Source of the DNA: UBA1181 sp045226255
GTDB lineage: Bacteria; Bacteroidota; Bacteroidia; Bacteroidales; Paludibacteraceae
Assembly: GCA_045226255.1 (NCBI GenBank)
Contig: JBGVCG010000001.1
Location: 1 to 64,000 of the forward strand
Reading direction: 5' to 3'
DNA: 64,000 nt
Shown: positions 25,956-34,224 of the stretch, piece by piece
Layout: every line of letters begins with the position of its first letter
Numbering within the stretch: the first letter of the stretch is position 1
Made by a program: the position numbers and the translations under genes
The notes under the pieces: generated by a model
What the model was told of the DNA's origin: nothing
What the model saw: the letters and a program-made list of their open reading frames with translations, nothing else
Databases searched by the model: none

Positions 25956-27164
25956 TTACAGCACGATCTTCTTCGCAAAGACCCCTCCATCACCCTGCAG
26001 CAAATAAACCACATGCATGCCACGCAATCCCGCAGGCAGCTGCACGTCGCAAGAACGGACCGCGCTCTCGAACACCTTTCTTCCCTCCAAATCATAGATT
26101 TCCAATCGTTTAGGAAGATTTGGGGAGATGATAGTGAGGGTATGATCTTTGTAACTCAGTTCGAACGCTTCGCTCTCCGCCAAACGCACACCCGTGGATG
26201 CGTTCAACGGCACGTAACCGCTTTCGTCGACGATAGCCTGGCCCGCATCGCTTGAGAGGAACTCAAAGAGTTTGTATGCGGGGGAAGACTTGTCGATGTC
26301 GGAGCGCACCGCCGTGTAGACCTTGGACGTGTAGGGATAGGAGCCGTTCAAGACATTCTCTTTGGTCATCTCCACACCGTCCACGCCGACAGCCCTGACC
26401 TTCTTGCTATCCACCATGACTTTATAGTAGTAGAAAGGGGTGAAGGCGATGCCCGCCGTGTCATCCTCCAGCTGGTAATACGGAGACATCATCGTCGTAC
26501 CGATCTGCATTTCAGGGAAATCCGCGATCGTCAGTCCATCCATCACCATCGTCTCGAACTTCTCCTGGCTACCCGAGTTCCTGTTCCGCACATACGGTTT
26601 CATCACGCAATCCAGGCCGCCCACCTCCGACCAATTTGCGATCTTCCCCATATAGATGTCATGGATCTGATCAATGGAGAGGTTGCCGACAGGGTTTTTC
26701 GCGTTCACCATGAAAGTGAGGGCGTCCCGTGCGATCGGTTTTTCCAGCAAGGTCACCCCCTGCTCCTCCGCATAGGCTTTCTCGTCGCGGGAGATGCTTC
26801 TGGCGGTAATGATAATGTCCACCTTATCATCAATAAGATTGACGAACGACCCATGCGTGTTATTGTTCAGCAAACGGTTGAGCAGCAGGTCTCTCCTCGT
26901 CTCCTCGTCACATGTATAGTCAGGCTCCACCTGCTTTGGAGCATCCTCCTGGCGCTGAATAAACGGGCTGTATTGCCACTCGTAGTCATACCCCAACACC
27001 TTACACATCAGGATGAGCCGCAACGGACTGGTCGATTCAGAGCCATCCAGTATAGGAAAGTTGCTTGTCGTGATGTTCAGCTCCGGATTCGTCCCGAGAG
27101 CCTCTATTCCCCTACAAGTAATGGCGAGAAAAGAGAAAATGATAAAAATGAACTGTTTTTTCAT
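25956..27164 (-). CDS. PstS-like solute-binding protein with T9SS tail
   Basis: 402 residues. Signal peptide (FIFIIFSFLAITC), then a type 2 periplasmic-binding-protein fold: IITARSISRDEK, MVNAKNPVGNLSIDQIHDIYMGKIANWSEVGG, RNRNSGSQEKFE (the phosphate-contacting SGSQ-type loop) and AFEFLSSDAGQAIV-like C-terminal region. The final 70 residues are a T9SS type A sorting domain (LEIYDLEGRKVFE, PAGLRGMHVVYLLQGDGGVFAKKIVL). PstS proteins normally serve a PstCAB importer; no transporter gene is near and the tail predicts export to the cell surface or medium, so an extracellular phosphate or anion-binding role is inferred. Confidence 0.82.
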   Translation of the reverse strand: MKKQFIFIIFSFLAITCRGIEALGTNPELNITTSNFPILDGSESTSPLRLILMCKVLGYDYEWQYSPFIQRQEDAPKQVEPDYTCDEETRRDLLLNRLLNNNTHGSFVNLIDDKVDIIITARSISRDEKAYAEEQGVTLLEKPIARDALTFMVNAKNPVGNLSIDQIHDIYMGKIANWSEVGGLDCVMKPYVRNRNSGSQEKFETMVMDGLTIADFPEMQIGTTMMSPYYQLEDDTAGIAFTPFYYYKVMVDSKKVRAVGVDGVEMTKENVLNGSYPYTSKVYTAVRSDIDKSSPAYKLFEFLSSDAGQAIVDESGYVPLNASTGVRLAESEAFELSYKDHTLTIISPNLPKRLEIYDLEGRKVFESAVRSCDVQLPAGLRGMHVVYLLQGDGGVFAKKIVL

Positions 27165-27185
27165 GGATCGTATCGATTAATATTT

Positions 27186-27227
27186 TCAAAAAGAAAGAGG
27201 TCAAAGATATAAAAATCCATGACCTCT
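27186..27227 (-). terminator. terminator of 27240 gene
   Basis: Read on minus: AGAGGTCA (27227-27220), loop, TGACCTCT (27203-27196), then a T-rich tract TTCTTTTTG (27195-27187). It stops the 27240-29627 transcript before the PstS-like gene. Confidence 0.7.
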
Positions 27228-27235
27228 CTCACAAA
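27202..27235 (-). promoter_or_regulatory. possible promoter of PstS-like gene
   Basis: On minus, TATCTTTG (27209-27202) is preceded by TTTG (27235-27232) with 22 bp between, slightly long. It lies inside the upstream terminator hairpin, so this region may both stop one transcript and start the next. Confidence 0.4.
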
Positions 27236-27239
27236 AAAA

Positions 27240-29627
27240 TTATTTTACTATAACTTTCTTAACATTGGCATGTCCATCGATTGCCAATTGCACCAGATAG
27301 ACACGATTCTTGTCAGCCGTCATGGAATAAGAATAGTCACCACTCTCCAATAATTTTTCATTCAGAGCACTGCTAACCACATTTCCTTCCAAATCGATCA
27401 AGTTCAAAGTAACAGTGGCAGGCTTGTCCAACGAGAAATTCGCCGTCAGGCCTTCGGATGACAACGAAATGTTGAATTCCTTAAAGTTGCTATAAGATAC
27501 GCCTGCAGATTCGTCTTCATCAATGAACCTACCGCTTCTCAATGTAGGAGTATCTTGGGAAAGAATCCTCTTGACATAAGCCGTGAAATTCGACTTGATT
27601 GATCTATACGTCTTAACAGAGTTGTTCTTCACCCTCTCAGAGAACGACGAACGGACTTTTTCCATCACATTAGAATACTTGCTCAACGTAAGGTCTCCAA
27701 TCAATTTTGTAGAAGCGAGACTATTACCCTTTTCAAGTTTCAGGAAAACAGTATGCAAAAGTTCTTTGTTCGCTTGGCAATAAGCCAACAACTCCTTATA
27801 CTCTTTACAATCTGCGATATCATCAGGGTTACTGAGGGGGGTATTCTTCACCACATCTTCCCATTTGCCATAGAGGGTTTGGAATTGGAAATCGACCTTT
27901 GGAGCTACTTGCGCCGCACTTCTCGCCATAAGGGCTCTTTCCTCATCATCAAAATCGACATATTCGATTCTAGACACGCCCTCAGCAATTTCCTCCGCCA
28001 ATGTTTGGGATCTATACGATGGACTTTTCACGTAATATTCAACCACCTGTCCATAGTCAGGTCCACTAAGGGCATGACGAGGGTGGAACACTCTACACAA
28101 TTCACCACACTTACTTTCCCAATCATATCCATGGACATTTCCATCCGCACCATTACGGACAGAGCCATGGGTATATCTTCTGCCGTAGAAACCAACAATA
28201 GCCCACAAGTCTACGACACTGTTACTTTCCGTCGCACCGCTTCTCGTAAGACCTCTTGACGCATAAAAATTGTCAAATGCAGTCAAAGCATTTGGGGAAT
28301 AGAAAGAAGAACCTTCCATAGGAGGCCACTCCCAATAAGAGGTGATACCTCCCGACCATGAAATACAATTATAATCGCCAGAGCCAGGAGATGACATGAT
28401 CGCATCATCAAATTTCAAGTTAGGGAAAAATGGTGCGGTACCGGAATCTTTGCACCTCATGTACAGATCACATTGTCCCGTTGGATTATACGAGCCAAAG
28501 GCAGACAACAAAACCGCATGAACTGGTCGAGTATATTGTTTCCTCACACGAGAGTTCGAACCCCAGGAAAAGTCTCCACTACCATAATAGTCATCATTGT
28601 ACGCAACGATCACACCAGGAGCAGCACTTCCCTCTTCTATCCACATCATAGGGTCTACAGTACTATTGCAGGTAAATGTGTTATAAACCCAATCCGTACC
28701 TTGCAAACACCTTACGCCATAGTTGTATACAGGTACATTCCCAATATGTTGGCCATTGATATTCACATCACACAAGCCTGACACTCCATTTGAGTAAGAG
28801 CGAACGCGCACACAATAAAAGCCTGATTGAGGAATAATAATATTCAATGAAGCTAACCCGTTTTTTGATTTTTTACTCCATGAATAGGTTTCCGCATTCT
28901 CCAAGCTGAAGAGCTCCAACACATGGGTGAAATATCTCGAACTAGACGTGCTTATAGACGCTGTATCATTAGCTTGGAAATACAAATACGAATAGAATGT
29001 ATATTTCAACGGCACATTCAATTTATATTCAAAGTCATACAACGGATTCTCAATCTGTCTAGACAGAGTTCCCTCCGTATAACCAAACGTATCAACCCTA
29101 GCAGCAACAAGTCGAGTTAAATCCTTCATGTCTAATCCCCGCTTGTACGAAGCATAAGATTTTGTATCCATGCGCGCATCCTCAAGAGTTTTCGCGACCC
29201 TAACATGTTCCACATTAGGTGTAGCAGGAAGCTTACAAGAGACAGCAATTATATTATTCCCTTTTTTTAACCTAACCCTCTCTGGCACAAGGACACATTG
29301 CCAATCGTCAGAAACCGGTTTCAACGTACTAATATCCTTCGAATCATTGACAGAAACACTATAAGGGAAATAAGATCCATCTTTATTTTTTGATGGAAGC
29401 ATCCAAAAACTAAGATAATAAATTCCTGCACTAGGCGCAATGACTTCAAACTGGGTTGTACCAGTTCCCTTAACGGCTACCGTAATTGCCTTCTTTTTTA
29501 TTAGCACTTCATGTCCCAAATCCACATGTTTTTCAAAATAAGCAGTTTCCTCTATCTTTTGAGAGAAAATCGGACTACACACAGCAAATAGTAGCCCCCA
29601 GACAATAAACAAAGTTCTTTTCCCCAT
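27240..29627 (-). CDS. secreted protein, papain-like Cys/His domain and T9SS tail
   Basis: 795 residues from ATG 29627, chosen because it opens a signal peptide (FIVWGLLFAVCSPIFSQ); upstream in-frame sequence is AT-rich leader. About 300 N-terminal residues are beta-rich, possibly carbohydrate-binding-like. Residues 418-520 hold YNCISWSGG, YWEWPP, RRYTHGSVR, HGYDWESKCGE and FHPRHA; I read this as the Cys-His pattern of a DUF7689-like papain-fold domain, with C421 and H487 or H499 as candidate catalytic residues. A helical region follows, then a T9SS tail (NLIDLEGNVVSS...VYLVQLAIDGHANVKKVIV). Extracellular hydrolase or binding protein is inferred. Lower GC than the housekeeping genes. Confidence 0.6.
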   Translation of the reverse strand: MGKRTLFIVWGLLFAVCSPIFSQKIEETAYFEKHVDLGHEVLIKKKAITVAVKGTGTTQFEVIAPSAGIYYLSFWMLPSKNKDGSYFPYSVSVNDSKDISTLKPVSDDWQCVLVPERVRLKKGNNIIAVSCKLPATPNVEHVRVAKTLEDARMDTKSYASYKRGLDMKDLTRLVAARVDTFGYTEGTLSRQIENPLYDFEYKLNVPLKYTFYSYLYFQANDTASISTSSSRYFTHVLELFSLENAETYSWSKKSKNGLASLNIIIPQSGFYCVRVRSYSNGVSGLCDVNINGQHIGNVPVYNYGVRCLQGTDWVYNTFTCNSTVDPMMWIEEGSAAPGVIVAYNDDYYGSGDFSWGSNSRVRKQYTRPVHAVLLSAFGSYNPTGQCDLYMRCKDSGTAPFFPNLKFDDAIMSSPGSGDYNCISWSGGITSYWEWPPMEGSSFYSPNALTAFDNFYASRGLTRSGATESNSVVDLWAIVGFYGRRYTHGSVRNGADGNVHGYDWESKCGELCRVFHPRHALSGPDYGQVVEYYVKSPSYRSQTLAEEIAEGVSRIEYVDFDDEERALMARSAAQVAPKVDFQFQTLYGKWEDVVKNTPLSNPDDIADCKEYKELLAYCQANKELLHTVFLKLEKGNSLASTKLIGDLTLSKYSNVMEKVRSSFSERVKNNSVKTYRSIKSNFTAYVKRILSQDTPTLRSGRFIDEDESAGVSYSNFKEFNISLSSEGLTANFSLDKPATVTLNLIDLEGNVVSSALNEKLLESGDYSYSMTADKNRVYLVQLAIDGHANVKKVIVK

Positions 29628-29677
29628 AAAATAAAACGAATTAAATAAAGTTAATAATGATTTTACATTTAGCAATA

Positions 29678-29685
29678 CAAATATA
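29678..29685 (-). promoter_or_regulatory. -7 box (TATATTTG) upstream of 27240-29627 gene
   Basis: Plus-strand CAAATATA, 51 bp before the ATG. No -33 TTTG at the right distance. Confidence 0.35.
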
Positions 29686-29912
29686 TATAATACTCCCATA
29701 TTTTAATATCCTACCTTAGGTTTATTTGTATTTTTTGACTATTTTCAACATACAATTCACACAAAAATTCATAAAAACACGACTCGCACTTCGCGCAAAA
29801 AAAAAAATCGACTCGCATCAGGACGAACCCGAAACGAGCCAACTTGCCTACAGAACGGCCGAGGCGTTACCCCAGCTATTTATTTGTCTTTATTGCAGAA
29901 TGAGACGTTGCA

Positions 29913-29944
29913 GGGGATGATGCGTAACACATTCTTTCATCCCC
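29913..29944 (-). other. hairpin after 29963 gene
   Basis: GGGGATGA (29913-29920) and TCATCCCC (29937-29944) form a perfect 8-bp stem 19 bp after the lipoprotein stop. No T-run in either direction. The rest of 29700-29962 is AT-rich with an A11 run near 29800 and no gene. Confidence 0.45.
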
Positions 29945-29962
29945 CGACATTCCTCTATGACA

Positions 29963-30472
29963 CTACTTTTTCTCCAACATGTAGACATTCGTAAAATCCA
30001 ACGACCCACCTTTGCGATCATACGCCAAAACCATTGATTTATCGCTGATTTTTCTGATACGATATTTTTCAATTTTATTTCTGCAATCGTTTATAGTAAT
30101 TATGCAAAAATTCTTATGAATTTCATTTACGGACGCATCAACCTCCTTAAAATCATCTTCCAAGTTCTCTCTTGAGCTCACCTTCGAAGGCGTCATGACA
30201 AGGGAGTCTCCTTTTATGGCATAAGTCCCTTCGACAAGGATGAATCCACGTGCAAAGCTCCATTTATACGAGCCTGAGGGATCGAACTCGAACCTTTCAT
30301 ATAAGAATTCTTTTTTGCCATTTTCTATAACCGCCTCGCCTATTTCGTCCCCTCTATTCTCACACACATAGTCCGTCGCCACCCATGTTCCCACTATATA
30401 CTTCTTGGCCCCGGAACAACTAGACAATCCTAAAGCACAGAGTGCGACAAATATTTTAGCTAAATACCTCAT
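29963..30472 (-). CDS. lipocalin-like lipoprotein
   Basis: 169 residues. Signal MRYLAKIFVALCALGLSSC ends in a lipobox (LSSC). The mature part begins KKYIVGTWVATDYVCEN and has FEFDPSGSYKWSF and GTYAIKGDSLVMTPS: the G-x-W plus short-strand pattern of small lipocalin-like domains (lipocalin_4/5 type) common in Bacteroidetes. A ligand-binding role is possible but unproven. The lipoprotein at 55190-55696 has the same general plan. Confidence 0.7.
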   Translation of the reverse strand: MRYLAKIFVALCALGLSSCSGAKKYIVGTWVATDYVCENRGDEIGEAVIENGKKEFLYERFEFDPSGSYKWSFARGFILVEGTYAIKGDSLVMTPSKVSSRENLEDDFKEVDASVNEIHKNFCIITINDCRNKIEKYRIRKISDKSMVLAYDRKGGSLDFTNVYMLEKK

Positions 30473-30587
30473 AATACAATAGTTATATAATTTTCATTTC
30501 GGAGGATAAAAGTACGAAAATATACTTGTTGGTTGAATTAAGGATATAATAAAAATTCACACGACACCCCACAGATAGGGTCAGAGG

Positions 30588-30614
30588 CAGTATGTAAGGA
30601 TTCCTTACATACTG
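30588..30614. repeat. perfect 27-bp palindrome
   Basis: CAGTATGTAAGGA, one central T, TCCTTACATACTG. No T-run follows. Likely a protein-binding site or mobile-element scar; no gene starts close by on either strand. Confidence 0.85.
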
Positions 30615-30722
30615 ATTCTCGAACAAGTTCCTGTTCCTTGAAAATGTTATTTATAGGCTGAGTCACGTTGTTATGTGTTGTTTGAAACTATAAAAACATC
30701 ATACCAAAAGGATTTCCGTGTC

Positions 30723-30803
30723 GCCCCTTCAGGGCTCTTCCCTCCCCTCATCAATCGCCCAGGGGTTTACACCCCTGGCTGTGCTATAACGCCCCATCGG
30801 GGC
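30723..30803. repeat. REP-like triple hairpin element
   Basis: Three GC-rich hairpins: GCCC-CTTCA-GGGC (30723-30735), CCAGGGG-TTTACA-CCCCTGG (30759-30778) and GCCCC-ATC-GGGGC (30791-30803). I recall very similar GCCCCTTCAGGGC...CCCAGGGG...CCCCTGG elements dispersed between genes in Bacteroidales genomes, so this is probably one copy of that family. Confidence 0.65.
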
Positions 30804-30882
30804 TGGAGAGCGTTGCGAATTGGGAAGGAATACTCGCTCAAAAACGAATTTTTACACCCCATAAAACAATACATTATGCTAT

Positions 30883-30924
30883 AAAAATTGGGCTTGCCCC
30901 CACAAATCATAGGAACAAGCCCAA
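30883..30924 (-). terminator. terminator of mazG transcript
   Basis: On minus: TTGGGCTTG (30924-30916), loop, CAAGCCCAA (30896-30888), T5 (30887-30883). Confidence 0.88.
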
Positions 30925-30925
30925 C

Positions 30926-30990
30926 TAACTCTTAATCGACTACGTCGAACAAACGTGTCTTAATTTTTAACTTTTAATTCTTAACTCTTA
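30926..30990. repeat. post-stop A/T repeat with hairpin core, copy 5
   Basis: AACTCTTAAT, then GACTACGTCGAACAAACGTG (a hairpin with ACGT arms), then TTTTAATTCTTAACTCTTA running into the mazG stop. The core differs by only a few bases from the copy at 44407-44430. Confidence 0.75.
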
Positions 30991-31778
30991 CCTTCCCTCT
31001 CCTTCTCCTTCGCCTCGTTCCAGTACCGGTCCATCTCCTCCAAGGACATATCCTTGAGGTCCTTGCCCTTCATCAGGGTCTGCTCCTCCACGTAATTGAA
31101 GCGGCGGATGAACTTCTGGTTACACTTCTCCAAGGCGTTCTCAGGGTTTATCTTGTACAAACGGGCGGCATTCACCATGCTGAACATCAGGTCGCCAAAC
31201 TCCTCCTCCATCTTCTCGGCGTCGAGGTTCTTCACCTCCGTCATGAGCTCGTCGAACTCCTCCTTGACCTTGTCCCATACCTGCTCACGCTCTTCCCAGT
31301 CGAAGCCCACATTGCGGGCCTTGTCCTGGATACGGTAGGACTTGATCAGTGCAGGGAGCGCATCCGGCACACCCGAAAGGACGCTCTTGTTACCGTCCTT
31401 CTCCTTCCGCTTGATCTGCTCCCATGTCTGCTCCACCTCGCCGGCCGTCTTCGCAGCACCTTCGCCGAAGACGTGAGGATGACGGAATATCAGTTTGTCA
31501 CACAACGAGTTGCAAACATCAGCGATGTCGAAATCATTCGTCTCGGAGGCAATCTTCGCATAAAAGACGATATGCAACAGGACATCCCCCAACTCCTTGC
31601 GGATATCCTTCATATCCTTCTTCATGATCGCGTCGCACAGCTCGTACGTCTCCTCGATCGTGTTCGCACGCAACGACTCGAACGTCTGCTTCTTGTCCCA
31701 TGGGCACTTCAGCCTCAACTCGTCCATCACGTCCAACAAGCGTTGGAACGCCTTCAACTTTTCTTCCGTCGTATTCAT
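30981..31778 (-). CDS. mazG: nucleoside triphosphate pyrophosphohydrolase MazG
   Basis: 265 residues from ATG 31778; a TTG two codons earlier is unlikely. Two MazG domains: LRLKCPWDKKQTFESLRANTIEE-type N-terminal domain with EExxE metal motif and ELGDVLLHIVFYAKIA, and a second with FDWEEREQVWDKVKEEFDEL and EEEFGDLMFSMVNAARL. Hydrolyses non-canonical or excess NTPs; cytoplasmic. Terminator at 30883-30924. Confidence 0.95.
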   Translation of the reverse strand: MNTTEEKLKAFQRLLDVMDELRLKCPWDKKQTFESLRANTIEETYELCDAIMKKDMKDIRKELGDVLLHIVFYAKIASETNDFDIADVCNSLCDKLIFRHPHVFGEGAAKTAGEVEQTWEQIKRKEKDGNKSVLSGVPDALPALIKSYRIQDKARNVGFDWEEREQVWDKVKEEFDELMTEVKNLDAEKMEEEFGDLMFSMVNAARLYKINPENALEKCNQKFIRRFNYVEEQTLMKGKDLKDMSLEEMDRYWNEAKEKEREGKS

Positions 31779-31823
31779 AAACAAATCCTCAATAAAAACG
31801 ATTCACAGCAACAGCGCCACGCA

Positions 31824-33008
31824 TCACTTCCACATGGCATTCCTCTTCTCCCCGATCTTACCCAACGTGCGCACGTGCAGGGTAATGAACGGAAGGATCA
31901 TATCATACAGCAAGATGGAAAGGGTGAACTTCCTCTCCTTCAACGCCTTGGAGTTCTTCGAGAAGACCACCAACTGGGTGATGAAACGAACGAGGAACAA
32001 GAAGGCCACGATGCCCATCGATATGAAATCGGTCCAAACGGCGAACATCACAAGCAACACGATCGTCAAGAAATAGAAAATATAACGGGAGATGATCTCC
32101 GAACTGATTCTGAACTTCGTGGAAGGCAGGTACTCCGCATAGGTCTCCATCTGCTTCTCACGCTGGAAAAGGAAGGACTTCATGTCCAAGTCACGGTGCG
32201 ACCAAGTGACCGCCTCCGGCTCCACGCACACCGCCGTGTTCTGCTTGGTGGCGATGTCACGGATCAGCAGGTCATCATCGCCATAGGAGAGAATCAGGTG
32301 GGAAGTGAAGCCCTTCTTCGCGAAGAAGAGGTCCTTCGTATAGGAGAGGTTGCCGCTCACACCACGATAAGGCTTATGCTGCAAGGCAAAGCCCATGAAG
32401 CGCATCGCCTCGAACATCATGTCGTAGGCGATCATATCGTCCAAGAAACCCTTGTTCCCCTTGTAACCCGTGTAACCCAGCACGACTGAGGTGCCGCTGG
32501 GATAGTGGCGCATGATGTTGGCGATCCATTGGTCGCTCGCTGGCTCACAGTCCGCATCCACCAGCAAGAGGTGGTCGTAGTGCGCCGCTTTGATGCCCAC
32601 CGTCACGCACATCTTCTTACGGCTCATGTACTTCGCACCCATCGGCAGGAAGGTCTGGTACAGGTTAGGATACTGCTCCGTCATCTTCTTCAGGAGGTCC
32701 GTGCTCTCGTCCGTGGACCCATCATTGACCACGATCACTTCGAACTTGGGGTACTTCTGTTTCAGTACCGCCGGCAAGAAACGAGCCAGGTTCTCCGATT
32801 CGTTCCTCGCGCAAATAATGACTGACACCGCTGGTTTATTGGTGGAGAGCCGCACATCGTTCTTGTCTATCCTATTCTTGAAACGGAAGATTCCGCTATA
32901 GTACCTGAAATAGAAATAGAGTTGTAACAGCAGTGCGAATAGGAAAACGCCCAACAACACCCACACATACACCTTGTATTCAGCCACACGCAACAAATAA
33001 TCTTCCAT
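31824..33008 (-). CDS. membrane-bound glycosyltransferase, GT2
   Basis: 394 residues. One N-terminal transmembrane helix (YVWVLLGVFLFALLLQLYFYF), a GT-A catalytic domain (SVIICARNESENL, VNDGSTDES, LLVDADCEP as DxD, GYTGYKG, and FxREKQ as QxxRW-like acceptor motif in LFQREKQM), and about three C-terminal helices. Processive or membrane-linked sugar transfer for envelope glycans is likely; donor and acceptor unknown. It lies between lysA and mazG on the same strand. Confidence 0.87.
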   Translation of the reverse strand: MEDYLLRVAEYKVYVWVLLGVFLFALLLQLYFYFRYYSGIFRFKNRIDKNDVRLSTNKPAVSVIICARNESENLARFLPAVLKQKYPKFEVIVVNDGSTDESTDLLKKMTEQYPNLYQTFLPMGAKYMSRKKMCVTVGIKAAHYDHLLLVDADCEPASDQWIANIMRHYPSGTSVVLGYTGYKGNKGFLDDMIAYDMMFEAMRFMGFALQHKPYRGVSGNLSYTKDLFFAKKGFTSHLILSYGDDDLLIRDIATKQNTAVCVEPEAVTWSHRDLDMKSFLFQREKQMETYAEYLPSTKFRISSEIISRYIFYFLTIVLLVMFAVWTDFISMGIVAFLFLVRFITQLVVFSKNSKALKERKFTLSILLYDMILPFITLHVRTLGKIGEKRNAMWK

Positions 33009-33024
33009 TTTCGCTATATTTTGT

Positions 33025-33062
33025 TAGACTTTAGACACTAGACTTTAGTCTTAGGTCTTAGA
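33025..33062. repeat. A/T direct-repeat tract at lysA stop
   Basis: TTAGACTTTAG, ACACTAGACTTTAG, TCTTAGGTCTTAG: degenerate tandem copies of an AGACTTTAG unit next to the lysA stop, related in position to the AACTCTTAATTC family though different in sequence. Confidence 0.5.
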
Positions 33063-34224
33063 ATTCAGTGGAGAGGTAGCCTTTCGGCAAACGTCTCAGG
33101 TTGTAACCCGACGCCATGATTTCACCGTATGCACCAGCCGAACGAATCGCCAGGTAATCACCACGTTTCGTTCCGTTCAACATGACATCCTTGTCGAATA
33201 CATCCGACGACTCGCAGATTGGTCCCACCACGTCATACTTCTCCTCCTCCGCATCCGAGGAGATGTTCTCGATACGGTGGTAAGCCTGGTACAACGCAGG
33301 GCGGATCAGATCCGTCATGCCCGCATCCACGATGGCGAACTGCTTCTCCTTGCCCTTCTTCACGTAAGTCACCTTGGTGATCAAGCTACCGCACTGCGCC
33401 ACGATGGAACGTCCCGGCTCGCAATGCAGCTGCTGTCCAGGGCGCAGCTTCAGGTATTTGGAGAAGAGGCGGAAATAGGCCTCGAAATCAGCGATAGGCA
33501 TATGGTTCGGATGCTCATAGTTGATACCCAAACCGCCACCGATATTGATGTTCGCCAGACGAACACCCATAGCCTCCATCGCATCCTGCAACTCGTTGAT
33601 TTTCACGCAGAGGTGCTCGTATGAGCTAAGGTCCGTGATCTGCGAACCGATATGGAAATGCAAGCCGATCAGCTTCAAGTTCTTCAATGAATCGAACATC
33701 TTCACCACGTCGGCCAAGTCATCCATGTTGAAACCGAACTTGTTCTCGTTCAAGCCCGTCGTGATGTAATGGTGCGTATGCGCATCCACGTTAGGATTCA
33801 CGCGGAGCTCCACGTTCGCCACCTTGCCCTTCTTGCCTGCCAACTCGTTGATCACCTCCAATTCAGGGATAGACTCAGCGTTAAAGCAGAAGATATCATT
33901 ATCCAACGCAAGGTTTATCTCAGGGTCCGTCTTACCCACGCCGGCAAAGACGATCCGGGAGGCAGGGAAACCAGACTCGATGGCGGCCTTCACCTCATTA
34001 CCGCTCACGCAATCGGCGCCAAGGCCCTTCTGAGCGATGATTTTCAACACCTTAGGATTCGCATTGGCCTTTATCGCGTAATGCACAATGGCATGATTCG
34101 CCTCCGACTCCCTCTTCACCAAGTCCAGCGTCCTGTTCAACACATCAACATCGTAATAATAGAAGGGAGTCTCCACACCCCTAAATTTATCGATGGGGAA
34201 GTTCCCCTTAACTACGTTTGTCAT
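33058..34224 (-). CDS. lysA: diaminopimelate decarboxylase
   Basis: 388 residues. PLP-dependent alanine-racemase-fold decarboxylase: PLP lysine in HYAIKANANP, IGSQI and NIGGGLGINY (phosphate-binding), CEPGRS, and the catalytic Cys in PICESSDVF. Last step of lysine synthesis (meso-DAP to lysine). Its ATG directly follows the aspartokinase stop with no gap, so the two are co-translated. Confidence 0.95.
   Translation of the reverse strand: MTNVVKGNFPIDKFRGVETPFYYYDVDVLNRTLDLVKRESEANHAIVHYAIKANANPKVLKIIAQKGLGADCVSGNEVKAAIESGFPASRIVFAGVGKTDPEINLALDNDIFCFNAESIPELEVINELAGKKGKVANVELRVNPNVDAHTHHYITTGLNENKFGFNMDDLADVVKMFDSLKNLKLIGLHFHIGSQITDLSSYEHLCVKINELQDAMEAMGVRLANINIGGGLGINYEHPNHMPIADFEAYFRLFSKYLKLRPGQQLHCEPGRSIVAQCGSLITKVTYVKKGKEKQFAIVDAGMTDLIRPALYQAYHRIENISSDAEEEKYDVVGPICESSDVFDKDVMLNGTKRGDYLAIRSAGAYGEIMASGYNLRRLPKGYLSTEF

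Larger units (their letters stand above)
30473..30980. other. intergenic region rich in secondary structure
   Basis: 508 bp with no real gene. It holds a perfect palindrome (30588-30614), a triple-hairpin REP-like element (30723-30803), the mazG terminator (30883-30924) and an A/T repeat copy (30926-30990). A short plus-strand frame through the REP-like element reads PSGLFPPLINRPG and is not considered coding. Confidence 0.7.

Noticed and set aside
30675..30884. 69-codon plus-strand frame (PSGLFPPLINRPG...)
   Set aside because: It is a read through a REP-like hairpin element; the same pseudo-peptide arises wherever that repeat occurs.
31473..32489. 338-codon plus-strand frame
   Set aside because: Antisense to mazG and the glycosyltransferase gene; His/Arg/Gln-rich shadow.
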